64,000 bases of DNA, from contig JAHVJD010000003.1 in assembly GCA_019801415.1 (NCBI GenBank), positions 310,001-374,000 on the forward strand, given 5' to 3'. The translations under genes were made by a program, and so were the position numbers. A model generated the notes under the pieces. The model had not been told where the DNA came from and did no database searches. It saw nothing but the letters and a program-made list of their open reading frames with translations. This DNA comes from Nocardioides marinus (lineage in GTDB: Bacteria > Pseudomonadota > Alphaproteobacteria > Rhodobacterales > Rhodobacteraceae). Of the stretch, positions 51,206 through 60,902 are shown piece by piece; position 1 is the stretch's first letter, and each line of letters opens with the position of its first letter.

Positions 51206-52078
51206 ATGCGCCTGCCCAACCTGAATGCTTTGCGGATGTTTGATGCCGCTGCCCGCCACCTGAATTTCGGTCGCGCGGCCGAAGAGCTGCACCTGACCCA
51301 GGGCGCGGTGGCGCAGCAGGTGCGGCGGCTGGAGGCTGATCTGGGGCACAAGCTGTTCCACCGTCACGCCCGTGGACTGACGCTGACCGATACGGGGCGC
51401 AGCTATCACGCGCCGGTGCGCCAGGCGCTGGCGCTGATCCGCGATGCGACCGACAAGTTGGCGCCGACGGTGCAGCGGGTCACCCTGTCGGTGCCGCCTT
51501 CGTTTGCGGCCAAGTGGCTGGTACCCAGGTTGACGGAGTTCGAGGCTGCCCATCCGGATCTTGACCTGCGGGTGGTGGCGGAGGAAAGCCTGACAGATTT
51601 CAAGCGTGACGGCATCGATATCGCCATCCGCCAGGGGGCCAGACCGCGGGAGGCCGGCTTGCAGTCCGCGCTGCTGGCACCGGTGGAGCTGGTCGCAGTG
51701 GCGGCGGCAGATGCGGCTCTGACACTGGGAGATTCGCCGGACCTTGCGGATCTGGCGCGAATGACGCTGATACAGGACGGGCACCGGCACTGGGACCGGC
51801 TGCTGCGGCAGGCGGGGCTGGCCACCACCGGGCGGTTGCTTCAGTTCAATCAGACCGCGCTGGCGATGGATGCAGCGCTGAACGGCCAGGGCATCGCGCT
51901 GGTGCCGCGGATCTTTCTGGGCGCGCAGCCGCTGAGGATCCTGTGGCAGGCACCGCCGCAGGACGATCTGGGGTTCCATGTGCTTTGGCCCGGCACGGAT
52001 GGCCGGACCAAAGCGGTGATTGACTGGCTGCTGGCACAGCCCGGGATCAGATCGACGCGCCGACCGGATCCAGCGTGA
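51206..52078 (+). CDS. LysR-family transcriptional regulator (GcvA-like)
   Basis: 290 residues. NLNALRMFDAAARHLNFGRAAEELHLTQGAVAQQVRRLEADLG is the LysR helix-turn-helix; the effector domain starts near LSVPPSFAAKWLVPRLTEFEAAHPDLDLRV. It resembles GcvA-type members. Its 3' end overlaps the convergent phosphatase gene by 32 bases. Likely target: the divergent SDR gene 102 bases away. Confidence 0.92.
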   Translation: MRLPNLNALRMFDAAARHLNFGRAAEELHLTQGAVAQQVRRLEADLGHKLFHRHARGLTLTDTGRSYHAPVRQALALIRDATDKLAPTVQRVTLSVPPSFAAKWLVPRLTEFEAAHPDLDLRVVAEESLTDFKRDGIDIAIRQGARPREAGLQSALLAPVELVAVAAADAALTLGDSPDLADLARMTLIQDGHRHWDRLLRQAGLATTGRLLQFNQTALAMDAALNGQGIALVPRIFLGAQPLRILWQAPPQDDLGFHVLWPGTDGRTKAVIDWLLAQPGIRSTRRPDPA

Positions 52079-53603
52079 CGCTCCACAGCTCCTTGTCGGC
52101 GCGGTCCATCAGCCGCACCTTCATCTGCTGGGTGGCTCCGTCGATGTCCACCAGGCCAAAGAACTGCAGCCCCATCGAGGGCGGCAGGTTCTGGCTCTGA
52201 TCCTCGGTCGGTGCCTTGATGTACTTGACCTCCGGCCCGAAGGTCATGTCGAGGTCATTGGGACCAAAGGTGCCCGCATGCAGCGGCCCGGAGACAAATT
52301 CCCAGAACGGTTCGAACTCTTGGAAGGCGGCCTTGTCGGGGTTGTAGTAGTGCGCGGCGGTGTAATGCACGTCGGCGGTGAACCAGACGGTGTTGTGGAT
52401 CTTGGCGGTCTTGATGAAGCGCAGGAGTTCGCCGATCTCCAGCTCGCGCCCCTTGGCGCTGCCGTTGTCGCCATTGCCGATTGCCTCCTGGCCGCCGCCG
52501 ACCACCAGGCCGATCGGCATGTCGGAGGCAATCACTTTCCAAGTGGCATCGGAATTGGCCAGCTCACGTTTGAGCCAGGCCATCTGCTCGGCGCCCAGAA
52601 TACGGCTCTCGTCCGTCAGCTCGGCCTGCAGGTTCTCGGTATTGGGCCCGCGATAGCTACGCAGGTCGAGGAAGAACACATCCAGCATCGGACCGTAAGA
52701 AATCTTGCGGTAGACGCGACCCGGCTCGGACGGGGTGATGCGCAGCGGCGTCATCTCGTGGAAGGCGCGGGTGGCGCGGGCCTGCAGAACATGGATGGAT
52801 TTCTCGGAGTAGCGATCATCCTCCATCAGGCTGCGCGAGGAGGACCAGTTGTTCACCACCTCGTGGTCGTCCCACTGCATGAAGGTCGGGCAGACCGCGT
52901 TCATCGCGCGCACGTGCTCGTCCAGCAGGTTGTATTTCCACTGTCCGCGGAATTCGTCCAGGGTTTCGGCCACCTTGCGCTTTTCATCGATCAGCGTGGT
53001 GTTTTTCCAGATCAGCTGGCCGTCCTTTTCGACCTCGTCCTGCATCGGCCCGTCGGCATAGATGGTGTCACCGGAGTGGATGAAGAAATCGGGGCGGTGC
53101 TGCGCCATGGTGGCATAGGTGGCCATGCCGTCATCATCGATGCCCCAGCCCTGACCGGCCGTGTCGCCCGACCAGGCAAAGCGCACGTCACGACGCGCCG
53201 AGGGGGCGGTGCGGAACCGGCCCACGACGGGTTCGGACACGGCGTTGATGTCATTCAGATCCGCCGCCACGAAGCGGTAGAAGATGTCCTGATCCGAGGG
53301 CAGACCCTCGACCAGGCGCTTCACGGCCATGTCGTGGTTGGGCAGCGCGCTCATCGGTGCCAGCTGGCGGGCGTTGGCGAAGCTTTCGGTTGTGGAGACC
53401 TCCATCATCACTTTCGCCGGACGGTCGGTGCGGGTCCAGATCATGCCGGAAGTGGCGTCGACATCGCCGGACTGCACCCCATGCGTGAACTGCGGCCGGG
53501 CGGCGGCGCGGGAAATTGCGGGCAGCGCCAGAGAGGTGGCGAAGGCGGTGCCGCCCGCCAGAAAGGCGCGGCGGGTCGGACGCGGAAAACGAATTGAAGA
53601 CAT
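52047..53603 (-). CDS. phoD: PhoD-like alkaline phosphatase, Tat-exported
   Basis: 518 residues. The twin-arginine signal PRPTRRAFLAGGTAFATSLALPAISRA is clear. The metal-binding blocks SGDTAGQGWGIDDDG, DFFIHSGDTIYADGP, QWDDHEVVNNWSSSR and WFTADVHYTAAHYYNPDKA are those of PhoD, a Ca/Fe phosphodiesterase-phosphatase. ATG 53603 with AGGTGAG is preferred to an upstream GTG. Probably induced by phosphate limitation, though no pho box was verified. Confidence 0.93.
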   Translation of the reverse strand: MSSIRFPRPTRRAFLAGGTAFATSLALPAISRAAARPQFTHGVQSGDVDATSGMIWTRTDRPAKVMMEVSTTESFANARQLAPMSALPNHDMAVKRLVEGLPSDQDIFYRFVAADLNDINAVSEPVVGRFRTAPSARRDVRFAWSGDTAGQGWGIDDDGMATYATMAQHRPDFFIHSGDTIYADGPMQDEVEKDGQLIWKNTTLIDEKRKVAETLDEFRGQWKYNLLDEHVRAMNAVCPTFMQWDDHEVVNNWSSSRSLMEDDRYSEKSIHVLQARATRAFHEMTPLRITPSEPGRVYRKISYGPMLDVFFLDLRSYRGPNTENLQAELTDESRILGAEQMAWLKRELANSDATWKVIASDMPIGLVVGGGQEAIGNGDNGSAKGRELEIGELLRFIKTAKIHNTVWFTADVHYTAAHYYNPDKAAFQEFEPFWEFVSGPLHAGTFGPNDLDMTFGPEVKYIKAPTEDQSQNLPPSMGLQFFGLVDIDGATQQMKVRLMDRADKELWSVTLDPVGASI

Positions 53604-53725
53604 GAAGCTCACCTGTCGAAAAGGAAAGGGATAGGTGAGCGCGTCTTGGAGGCGAACTGTAACTGCTGCTCTTCAGTCCGATGAAACTATCGCAAATCTT
53701 TTGCGACGGAGCGCGTGTCAGACCA

Positions 53726-54199
53726 TCACTCGCCGTCCAGATCCGGCCGGTCGGCACTGCCCCGTTTGTCCATCACGTGGCTGAGCGCCAGAATTCCTGC
53801 AGCGATCACCGAGAGCATCAGCGCATGGACGTAGTAGCCAAGCCCGGAGGCCATCCCGACGGCGCCCGCCACCCACAGGCTGGCCGCGGTTGCCATGCCC
53901 CCGACGCTCTGCTTGCCTTGGATGATTGCTCCGGCCCCCAGAAAACCGATTGCCCCCACCAGCCCCTGCATGATGCGGGTCGGGTCCGATCCCATCTCGA
54001 ATTGCAGCGCCTCGAGGGACAATTCCATGGTGATAAGCGTGAAACCGGCCGAGCCGAGCGCCACGATCATGTAGGTCCGCATCCCGACGCGACGCTCGCG
54101 CAGCTCCCGGTCCAACCCCATGATGGCTCCCGCAACCGCCGCACACAACAGCCGCAAGCCCAGTTCCAGATAGCTGACATATGCCGTGTCGTGTTCCAC
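53726..54199 (-). CDS. MgtC/SapB-family membrane protein
   Basis: 157 residues with about five membrane segments. LGLRLLCAAVAGAIMGLDRELRERRVGMRTYMIVALGSAGFTLI and QGLVGAIGFLGAGAIIQGKQSVGGMATAASLWVAGAVGMASGLG are the MgtC signatures. It lacks the C-terminal cytoplasmic domain of Salmonella MgtC. The role is uncertain (magnesium limitation, membrane potential). Confidence 0.93.
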   Translation of the reverse strand: MEHDTAYVSYLELGLRLLCAAVAGAIMGLDRELRERRVGMRTYMIVALGSAGFTLITMELSLEALQFEMGSDPTRIMQGLVGAIGFLGAGAIIQGKQSVGGMATAASLWVAGAVGMASGLGYYVHALMLSVIAAGILALSHVMDKRGSADRPDLDGE

Positions 54200-54269
54200 C
54201 GTGTTCTCCCTGCGCCACTATTCGGGGCAAAGGGCAGGGTTGCAGCATTCGGAGGTTCGGGCAACGAAA

Positions 54270-54293
54270 AACCCCCGCGCAGTGGCGGGGGTT
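54270..54293 (-). terminator. Intrinsic terminator of ilvE
   Basis: A 9-bp stem (54270-54278 with 54285-54293, AACCCCCGC/GCGGGGGTT) and a 6-base loop; on the minus strand it is followed by a T run (complement of 54267-54271). It lies 27 bases after the ilvE stop. Confidence 0.9.
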
Positions 54294-54319
54294 CGGTAAT
54301 TCCAGAGACTGGCGGCAGC

Positions 54320-55186
54320 TCAGGCGCGTACCAGCTTTTCGTAGTCTGCGGCGATCTCGCGGGTCAGCGCACCGACTTCGAATTTGTAGGGGCCAATCTC
54401 GCCCACCGGGGTGACTTCGGCGGCGGTGCCGGTCAGCCAGCACTGCTCGAAACCTTCCATCTCCTCGGGCATGATGTGGCGCTCATGCACGGTGATGCCC
54501 TTGTCTGTCAGCATCTGGATCACGGTCTGACGCGTGATTCCGTTGAGGAAGCAATCAGCCAGCGGCGTGTGGACTTCGCCGTCCTTGACGAAGAATACAT
54601 TCGCACCGGTCGCCTCGGCCACGTAGCCGCGGTAGTCCATGAACAGCGCATCCGAGCACCCCTTGGCCTCGGCCTTGTGCTTGGAGATGGTGCAGATCAT
54701 GTAGAGACCGGCCGCCTTGGCATGAACCGGGATGGTCTCCGGGCTCGGGCGTTTCCACTCCGCGATGTCCAGCTTGGCGCCCTTCATCTTGGCGTCGCCA
54801 TAATAGGCACCCCAGCCCCAGACCGCGATGGCCATGCGCACGGGATTCCTTGCCGAGGCCACGCCCATGTCCTCGCCGGAGCCGCGCCAAACCAGCGCCC
54901 GCACATAGGCGTCCTGCAGGCCGGAGGCTTTCAGGGTCTCTTCCTTGGCGGCCTCGATCTGGTCGACGGTGTAGGGCATCGGAATGTCCAGCGCCTCGGC
55001 GCTGGCGATCAGCCGTTCGGAGTGCTCGCGGCTCTTGAAGATCTTGCCGTTGTAGGCGCGCTCGCCCTCGAACACGGAAGAGGCATAGTGCATCGCATGG
55101 GTCAGGATATGCACCTTTGCATCCCGCCATTCGACCAATTCTCCATCCATCCAGATCAGACCATCCCGGTCGTCATAGCCAGCCAT
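54320..55186 (-). CDS. ilvE: Branched-chain amino acid aminotransferase
   Basis: 288 residues from ATG 55186, with GGAGG upstream; the frame open to 55219 is rejected. Class IV PLP fold: IWMDGELVEWRDAKVHILTHAMHYASSVFEGERAYNG, SKHKAEAKGCSDALFMDYRGYVAEATGANVFFV and LTGTAAEVTPVGEIG. It transfers amino groups between glutamate and branched-chain oxoacids. Divergent from the MarR gene. Confidence 0.95.
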   Translation of the reverse strand: MAGYDDRDGLIWMDGELVEWRDAKVHILTHAMHYASSVFEGERAYNGKIFKSREHSERLIASAEALDIPMPYTVDQIEAAKEETLKASGLQDAYVRALVWRGSGEDMGVASARNPVRMAIAVWGWGAYYGDAKMKGAKLDIAEWKRPSPETIPVHAKAAGLYMICTISKHKAEAKGCSDALFMDYRGYVAEATGANVFFVKDGEVHTPLADCFLNGITRQTVIQMLTDKGITVHERHIMPEEMEGFEQCWLTGTAAEVTPVGEIGPYKFEVGALTREIAADYEKLVRA

Positions 55187-55346
55187 GCCGCAGCCTCCTA
55201 CACCTTGCAGTATTTTCAATAGTTGCGCAATTTAGGGCCGTTGCGGTCACAATCTTGCGCCAAAGCTGAGATTCGATACATCTTCACCCTTGGAATGTCA
55301 ACAAGGCTGACATAAACTGCCGGGAAGTTCAGACGAGGGAAGACAT

Positions 55347-55850
55347 ATGCCGGAAGGGCGATCAGGGCAGGGACACGGCGGATCCAGCCTGTTGTTTCTG
55401 ACCGACGAGCAGCTGCGCCAGGGCATCGAGGCGATGTTCTTTGCCTATCGGGGCTTCACTGCGGATCCGGACCGGATCCTGGCCGAGCTGGCCTACGGTC
55501 GGGCGCACCACCGGGCCATCCATTTCATCAGCCGCTCGCCGGGAACCACGGTGAACAACCTTCTCAGCATCCTTGGGGTGACCAAACAGTCGCTCAACCG
55601 GGTGCTGCGCACGTTGATCGGTGACGGGTTGGTGATCAGTAAGGTTGGGGAATTGGACAAGCGTGAGCGCCACCTCTACCTCACCGAGGAAGGCGAGGCG
55701 CTGGAGGCCAAGCTTTCGGATGCGCAGCGCGCCCGGATGCGTGCCGCCTACAAGGAGGCCGGGCCGGAGGCGGTGCAGGGCTTCAAGAAGGTGCTGGAGG
55801 CGATGATGGATGCGGACATGCGCCGCGCCTATGCCAAGCTTCGGGACTGA
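55347..55850 (+). CDS. petP: MarR-family regulator (PetP-like)
   Basis: 167 residues. The winged helix is HRAIHFISRSPGTTVNNLLSILGVTKQSLNRVLRTLIGDGLV, with the wing LDKRERHLYLTEEGEALEAKL. It is 11 bases upstream of an OmpR-type response regulator. In Rhodobacter such a MarR-regulator pair (PetP/PetR) precedes petABC; here the pair is about 14 kb from petABC, next to ilvE. The assignment is by pairing and resemblance. Confidence 0.8.
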   Translation: MPEGRSGQGHGGSSLLFLTDEQLRQGIEAMFFAYRGFTADPDRILAELAYGRAHHRAIHFISRSPGTTVNNLLSILGVTKQSLNRVLRTLIGDGLVISKVGELDKRERHLYLTEEGEALEAKLSDAQRARMRAAYKEAGPEAVQGFKKVLEAMMDADMRRAYAKLRD

Positions 55851-55861
55851 AAGGCCACACC

Positions 55862-56557
55862 ATGAGCGATGCCCACCTGCTGATCGTCGACGATGATGAA
55901 CGCATCCGTGGTTTGCTGAAGAAATTCCTGATGCGGGCAGGTTTTCTGGTGACTGCGGCGCGCGATGGGGCGCATGCCCGTCGGGTGCTGGCAGGGCTCG
56001 AGTTCGACCTTATCATCATGGACGTCATGATGCCGGGCGAGGACGGCATTTCGCTGACCCGTGACCTGCGCGAAAAGATGACGACGCCGGTGCTGCTGCT
56101 GACCGCCAAGGGCGAGACAGAGGACCGGATCGCCGGGTTGGAGGCGGGGGCGGATGACTACCTGCCCAAGCCCTTCGAACCCAAGGAGCTGCTTTTGCGG
56201 GTCAATGCGATACTGAGGCGCATTCCGGACACCGCGGCACAGGATAGTGCGCCCAAAGTGCTCCATCTCGGGACCATTCGCTATGATATCGAGCGCGGCG
56301 AAATGTGGCAGGGTGAGGAGCTGATCCGCCTGACTGCCACCGAGAGTCAACTGATGCGGATCTTCTCGGCGCAGCCCGGCGAGCCCGTCAGCCGCTCCAA
56401 GCTGGTCGAGGATCTGGGCCGCGACCGCGGCCAGGCACAGGAACGCGCGGTGGATGTGCAGATTACCCGCCTGCGCCGCAAGATCGAGCCGAACCCGAAA
56501 CAGCCGCAATATCTGCAAACGGTGCGCGGTGCCGGCTACATGCTCGCGCCGGACTGA
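55862..56557 (+). CDS. petR: OmpR-type response regulator (PetR-like)
   Basis: 231 residues. The receiver has acidic D10-D12 (LLIVDDDERIRGLL) and phospho-acceptor D54 (LIIMDVMMPGEDG). The winged-helix output domain ends VQITRLRRKIEPNPKQPQYLQTVRGAGYML. No histidine kinase is encoded nearby, so it is an orphan in this window, as PetR is in Rhodobacter. Confidence 0.87.
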   Translation: MSDAHLLIVDDDERIRGLLKKFLMRAGFLVTAARDGAHARRVLAGLEFDLIIMDVMMPGEDGISLTRDLREKMTTPVLLLTAKGETEDRIAGLEAGADDYLPKPFEPKELLLRVNAILRRIPDTAAQDSAPKVLHLGTIRYDIERGEMWQGEELIRLTATESQLMRIFSAQPGEPVSRSKLVEDLGRDRGQAQERAVDVQITRLRRKIEPNPKQPQYLQTVRGAGYMLAPD

Positions 56558-56685
56558 TCCGCGCCGCTTCTCGCTTTTTCGGCAAGTCCTGTCCGGTCCG
56601 GGGCCGTGTCCGGCAAAACCGCTTGCAGCTGTCGCCTGCCGCCTCCTAGGCTCGCCCCAGACCCGGCCGCAGGAGGACCCAGTTG

Positions 56686-57624
56686 ATGACCGCCGCCCCG
56701 ACCACTGCCCTGATCACCCACGCCGATTGCCTGAACCACGTCACCCCGGAGGGCCATCCCGAACGGGTGGCCCGGCTGGAGCATGTGCTGCATGCGCTGG
56801 AGCCTTTGGAGCTGAAGCGTGTCACCGCCCCGATGGCAGCCGAAGACGACATCCTTCGCATTCATCCGGCGGCCTACCTGGCGGAGCTGCGGCGGGCCTC
56901 TCCGGCGGAGGGCTGGGCGCAGATCGATGGCGACACCTTCCTGTCGCCCGGTTCGCTGGACGCGGCATTTCGCGCGGCAGGTGCCGTGGTGCGTGGTGTG
57001 GACATGGTGCTGGGCGGCGAAGTACAGAACACTTTTGCCGCGGTGCGCCCGCCGGGCCATCATGCCGAGACCGACACCGCCATGGGCTTTTGCCTGTTCG
57101 GCAATGCGGCGCTGGCGGCCAAACACGCGCTGGACCATCACGGGCTTGACCGCGTGGCGGTGGTCGATTTCGACGTCCACCACGGCAACGGCACCCAGGA
57201 TCTGCTGTGGGACGAGCCGCGCGCGCTGGTGATCACCAGCCAGCAGATGCCGCTGTGGCCGGGCAGCGGCCGCGCCGATGAAGACGGCGCCCACGGCCAA
57301 ATCCTGAACCTGCCGCTGCCACCGGAGTCGGGCCGGGCAGAGATGCAGGCTGCTTATGAGGGGCAGGCGTTTCCCCGCCTGCGCGCCTTCCGGCCGGAGC
57401 TGATCATCATCTCCGCCGGTTTCGATGCCCATCAGGACGACCCGCTCGCCAATCTGAACTGGAGCACCGCTGATTTCGCCTGGTTGACGGCACAGCTGTG
57501 CGCACTGGCGGCAGAGCTGTGTGGCGGCCGTATCGTCTCGACTTTGGAGGGCGGATATGATCTGAACGCGCTTGCCGCGGCAGCGCGCGCACATGTGGAA
57601 GAATTGATAAGGGCACCGGCATGA
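56686..57624 (+). CDS. Histone deacetylase family protein (AcuC/acetylpolyamine amidohydrolase-like)
   Basis: 312 residues from ATG 56686, with AGGAGG at 56671-56676. RPPGHHAETDTAMGFCLFGNAALAAKHAL has the charge-relay His pair, VVDFDVHHGNGTQDLLW holds the zinc ligands D and H, and SAGFDAHQDDPLANLNW the third Asp. LEGGYDLNAL carries the catalytic Tyr. It removes acetyl groups from small amines or proteins; the true substrate is unknown. Its stop overlaps xseB. Confidence 0.93.
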   Translation: MTAAPTTALITHADCLNHVTPEGHPERVARLEHVLHALEPLELKRVTAPMAAEDDILRIHPAAYLAELRRASPAEGWAQIDGDTFLSPGSLDAAFRAAGAVVRGVDMVLGGEVQNTFAAVRPPGHHAETDTAMGFCLFGNAALAAKHALDHHGLDRVAVVDFDVHHGNGTQDLLWDEPRALVITSQQMPLWPGSGRADEDGAHGQILNLPLPPESGRAEMQAAYEGQAFPRLRAFRPELIIISAGFDAHQDDPLANLNWSTADFAWLTAQLCALAAELCGGRIVSTLEGGYDLNALAAAARAHVEELIRAPA

Positions 57625-57863
57625 CAGAGACCCCTGTGGACCAGATGAGCTTTGAACAGGCAATGCGTGAGCTGGAGGGCGTGGTGGACCAGCTGGAGCG
57701 CGGCGACGTGGCGCTGGATGCGTCGATCGCGCTGTACGAGCGCGGCGCCGAGCTGAAGAAACGCTGCGAGGACGAGCTGAAGCGCGCCGAGGAAAAGGTC
57801 GCCGCCATCACTCTGGATGCCAACGGCACCCCCAAGGGCACCCAGCCGCTGGACGCCGGCTGA
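57621..57863 (+). CDS. xseB: Exodeoxyribonuclease VII small subunit
   Basis: 80 residues. SFEQAMRELEGVVDQLERGDVALDASIALYERGAELKKRCEDELKRAEEKV is the whole family core. It partners XseA (not in the window). Overlaps the preceding gene by four bases and lies 3 bases before ispA, the usual xseB-ispA-dxs order. Confidence 0.95.
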   Translation: MTETPVDQMSFEQAMRELEGVVDQLERGDVALDASIALYERGAELKKRCEDELKRAEEKVAAITLDANGTPKGTQPLDAG

Positions 57864-57866
57864 GCC

Positions 57867-58751
57867 ATGAACGCCGCCGCAGACATCCAGGCGCGCCCCT
57901 TTGCGCAGGCGCTGAAACAGGCCCAGGCCGCGATCACCGCCCATATGGAGGCGCAGCTGGCCGGTGGCGACGAGCTGCACGCCGCGATGCGTTACGCGAT
58001 CACCGGCGGCAAGATGCTGCGCGGCTTCCTGGTGTTGGAAAGCGCCCGGCTGCACGGCGTGCCGCAGGCCGCCGCGTTGCAGGCGGCGTTGGCGATCGAA
58101 TGTATCCACGCCTATTCTTTGGTGCATGACGATCTGCCTTGCATGGATGACGACGACCTGCGCCGCGGCCAGCCGACGGTTCACCGCAAATGGAACGAAG
58201 CCATGGCCGTGCTGGCAGGCGACAGCCTGCAGTGCTTTGCCTTCGAGCTGCTGGCCGATCCGGCGCTGGGGCCGCAGGCGTTGCCGCTGATCCGAGGACT
58301 GGCGCTGGCCTCCGGCAAGGATGGCATGGTGTCGGGGCAGATGCTGGATATCGCCGCCGAGACCGCCGAGGCGCCGCTGACGCTGGACCAGATCACCTTG
58401 CTGCAAAGCCGTAAAACCGGCTGCCTGATCGAATGGTCGGCCACCGCCGGCGCCGTGCTTGCGGGCGATGATCCCGCGCGCTTGCGCCAATATGCGACGG
58501 CGCTGGGGCTTGCCTTCCAGATCGCGGATGACATCCTGGATGTGGAGGGCGACGCGGATAAGGTTGGCAAGGCCGTGCGCAAGGATGCAGAGGCTGGCAA
58601 GGCGACCTTCGTGTCGCAGCTTGGGCTGGAGGCGGCAAAATCGCGTGCCAAGGCATTGTGCGAGGAGGCCTGCGCCGCCCTGACCCCCTATGGCGCCGAG
58701 GCGGAAACCTTGAAGGAAGCCGCGCGCTTCGTTATCTCGCGCGACAGCTAA
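57867..58751 (+). CDS. ispA: Polyprenyl synthetase, farnesyl/geranyl diphosphate synthase
   Basis: 294 residues. The first Asp-rich motif is [15 protein letters not shown] and the second [30 protein letters not shown] begins the core. It condenses IPP with DMAPP/GPP to FPP. Next to dxs, which feeds the same isoprenoid pathway. Confidence 0.95.
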   Translation: MNAAADIQARPFAQALKQAQAAITAHMEAQLAGGDELHAAMRYAITGGKMLRGFLVLESARLHGVPQAAALQAALAIECIHAYSLVHDDLPCMDDDDLRRGQPTVHRKWNEAMAVLAGDSLQCFAFELLADPALGPQALPLIRGLALASGKDGMVSGQMLDIAAETAEAPLTLDQITLLQSRKTGCLIEWSATAGAVLAGDDPARLRQYATALGLAFQIADDILDVEGDADKVGKAVRKDAEAGKATFVSQLGLEAAKSRAKALCEEACAALTPYGAEAETLKEAARFVISRDS

Positions 58752-58801
58752 CCCAGCGCGCAACGCTCCCCGCGGGGCGGCCCGCAGCCCAAGGAGGCAC
58801 C

Positions 58802-60730
58802 ATGTCCGAACGGCCCCATACTCCGCTTCTTGACCAGATCAGCCGTCCGGCCGACCTGAAGGGGCTGACCGACGCCCAGCTGACCCAGGTGGCGCAGGAA
58901 CTGCGGCAGGAAACCATCTCTGCGGTCTCCGTCACCGGCGGTCATCTGGGTGCGGGGCTTGGCGTGGTGGAGTTGACCACGGCATTGCATGCGGTCTTTG
59001 ACACCCCGCGGGACAAGGTGATTTGGGATGTCTCCCACCAGTGCTATCCCCACAAGATCCTGACGGGCCGTCGTGACCGCATCCGCACGCTGCGGATGAA
59101 GGACGGGCTGAGCGGTTTCACCAAGCGCTCCGAGTCGCCTTATGACCCCTTCGGCGCTGCCCACAGCTCCACCTCGATCAGCGCCGCCCTTGGCTTTGCT
59201 GTGGCGCGCGACCTCGGCGGTGTGATCCCCGAGGGCAACGGCGATGCCATCGCGGTGATCGGTGATGGCTCGATGTCGGCGGGCATGGCGTTCGAGGCGA
59301 TGAACAATGCAGGCCATCTGGGCAAGCGGCTGATCGTGATCTTGAACGACAATGAAATGTCGATCGCACCGCCGGTTGGGGCGCTGTCCTCTTACCTGTC
59401 GCGCCTCTATGCGGGTGAGCCGTTTCAGGAACTGAAGGCCGCCGCCAAGGGCGCAGTTTCGCTGCTGCCGGAACCCTTCCGCGAAGGCGCCAAGCGCGCC
59501 AAGGACATGCTGAAGGGCATGGCAGTGGGGGGCACGCTGTTTGAGGCGCTCGGGTTCTCCTACTTGGGTCCGATCGACGGCCATGATATGGACCAGCTGC
59601 TGCCGGTGCTGCGCACGGTGAAGGCGCGTGCGACCGGCCCGATCCTGATCCACGTGCTGACCAAGAAGGGCAAGGGTTACGGCCCCGCCGAGCGCGCCCG
59701 TGACAAGGGCCATGCCACCGCCAAGTTCGACATGGTGACCGGCGAGCAGAAGAAGGCGCCCTCCAACGCGCCCTCCTACACCTCGGTCTTCGGCAACACG
59801 CTGGTGAAGCTCGCCGCCGAGGACGACAAGATCTGCGCGGTGACAGCCGCGATGCCCGATGGCACCGGGCTGAACCTGATGGCCGAGCGTTACCCCTCCC
59901 GCACCTTCGACGTGGGCATCGCCGAACAGCACGGCGTTACCTTTTCGGCCGCCCTTGCGGCGGGCGGGATGAAGCCCTTCTGCGCGATGTATTCCACATT
60001 CCTGCAGCGCGGCTACGATCAGGTTGTGCATGATGTGGCGATCCAGCGGCTGCCGGTGCGTTTTGCCATCGACCGGGCTGGGCTGGTTGGCGCAGATGGC
60101 GCGACGCATGCGGGTAGTTTCGACATCGCCTTCATGGCCAATCTGCCGGGCATGGTGGTGATGGCCGCCGCCGACGAGGCCGAGCTGATTCACATGGTCG
60201 CTACCGCTGCGGCCCATGACGACGGGCCGATTGCGTTCCGCTATCCGCGTGGCGAGGGCGAAGGCGTCGAGATGCCGGAGCAGCCGAAGGTGCTGGAGAT
60301 CGGCAAGGGGCGGATGGTGCAGCAGGGCAAGCGTGTCGCGCTGCTGTCCTTTGGCACCCGTCTGGGCGAGGTCCGCAAGGCCGCCGAGGCGCTGGCCACC
60401 AAGGGCATCACGCCGACCATCGCCGATGCCCGCTTTGCCAAGCCGCTGGACCGCGAGTTGATCCTGCAACTGGCCGCCGACCACGAAGCGCTGATCACCA
60501 TCGAAGAGGGGGCCGTGGGCGGTTTCGGCTCGCATGTCGCGCAGCTTCTGGCGGAGGAGGGCGTCTTTGACACGGGCCTTAAATACCGCTCGATGGTGCT
60601 TCCAGATATCTTCATCGATCAGGCCAGCCCGGCGGACATGTATGATGTGGCCGCGATGAACGCGCCGCAGATCGAGGCCAAGGTGCTGGAGGTGCTGGGC
60701 ATCGCCACCTTGGGTGAAAAACGCGCCTGA
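58802..60730 (+). CDS. dxs: 1-deoxy-D-xylulose-5-phosphate synthase
   Basis: 642 residues from ATG 58802, with AAGGAGG upstream; the longer frame overlaps isp[44 protein letters not shown], then [20 protein letters not shown] (ThDP site GDGS-N) and [40 protein letters not shown] are diagnostic. First committed step of the MEP pathway. A terminator follows. Confidence 0.97.
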   Translation: MSERPHTPLLDQISRPADLKGLTDAQLTQVAQELRQETISAVSVTGGHLGAGLGVVELTTALHAVFDTPRDKVIWDVSHQCYPHKILTGRRDRIRTLRMKDGLSGFTKRSESPYDPFGAAHSSTSISAALGFAVARDLGGVIPEGNGDAIAVIGDGSMSAGMAFEAMNNAGHLGKRLIVILNDNEMSIAPPVGALSSYLSRLYAGEPFQELKAAAKGAVSLLPEPFREGAKRAKDMLKGMAVGGTLFEALGFSYLGPIDGHDMDQLLPVLRTVKARATGPILIHVLTKKGKGYGPAERARDKGHATAKFDMVTGEQKKAPSNAPSYTSVFGNTLVKLAAEDDKICAVTAAMPDGTGLNLMAERYPSRTFDVGIAEQHGVTFSAALAAGGMKPFCAMYSTFLQRGYDQVVHDVAIQRLPVRFAIDRAGLVGADGATHAGSFDIAFMANLPGMVVMAAADEAELIHMVATAAAHDDGPIAFRYPRGEGEGVEMPEQPKVLEIGKGRMVQQGKRVALLSFGTRLGEVRKAAEALATKGITPTIADARFAKPLDRELILQLAADHEALITIEEGAVGGFGSHVAQLLAEEGVFDTGLKYRSMVLPDIFIDQASPADMYDVAAMNAPQIEAKVLEVLGIATLGEKRA

Positions 60731-60748
60731 GATCTGGGTTGGTGGCAT

Positions 60749-60775
60749 CCGCACCCGGCTTTGCTTCGGGTGCGG
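60749..60775 (+). terminator. Hairpin terminator after dxs
   Basis: CCGCACCCG (60749-60757) pairs perfectly with CGGGTGCGG (60767-60775) around a 9-base loop; the sequence after it is TCTTGTGTG, a weak T tract. It starts 18 bases after the dxs stop and separates it from the next operon. Confidence 0.7.
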
Positions 60776-60805
60776 TCTTGTGTGATTTCGGATTGAATGC
60801 CGTAT

Positions 60806-60830
60806 CAATCATTCCGTTTCGGAATGATTG
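60806..60830. promoter_or_regulatory. 25-bp palindrome upstream of the fused E1 gene
   Basis: CAATCATTCCG (60806-60816) and CGGAATGATTG (60820-60830) are perfect 11-bp arms around TTT, 72 bases before the E1 start. The AT-rich symmetric site without a T run looks like an operator for a dimeric regulator (for example AsnC/Lrp, TetR or GntR type). No such gene lies next to it in the window. Confidence 0.55.
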
Positions 60831-60902
60831 CAGTCGCCGTTCTCAGTGGCAATCCGCGGTCGAAGCGCCGATATTTGCGCCGTTTCGTCCCAAGGAGGCC
60901 GC

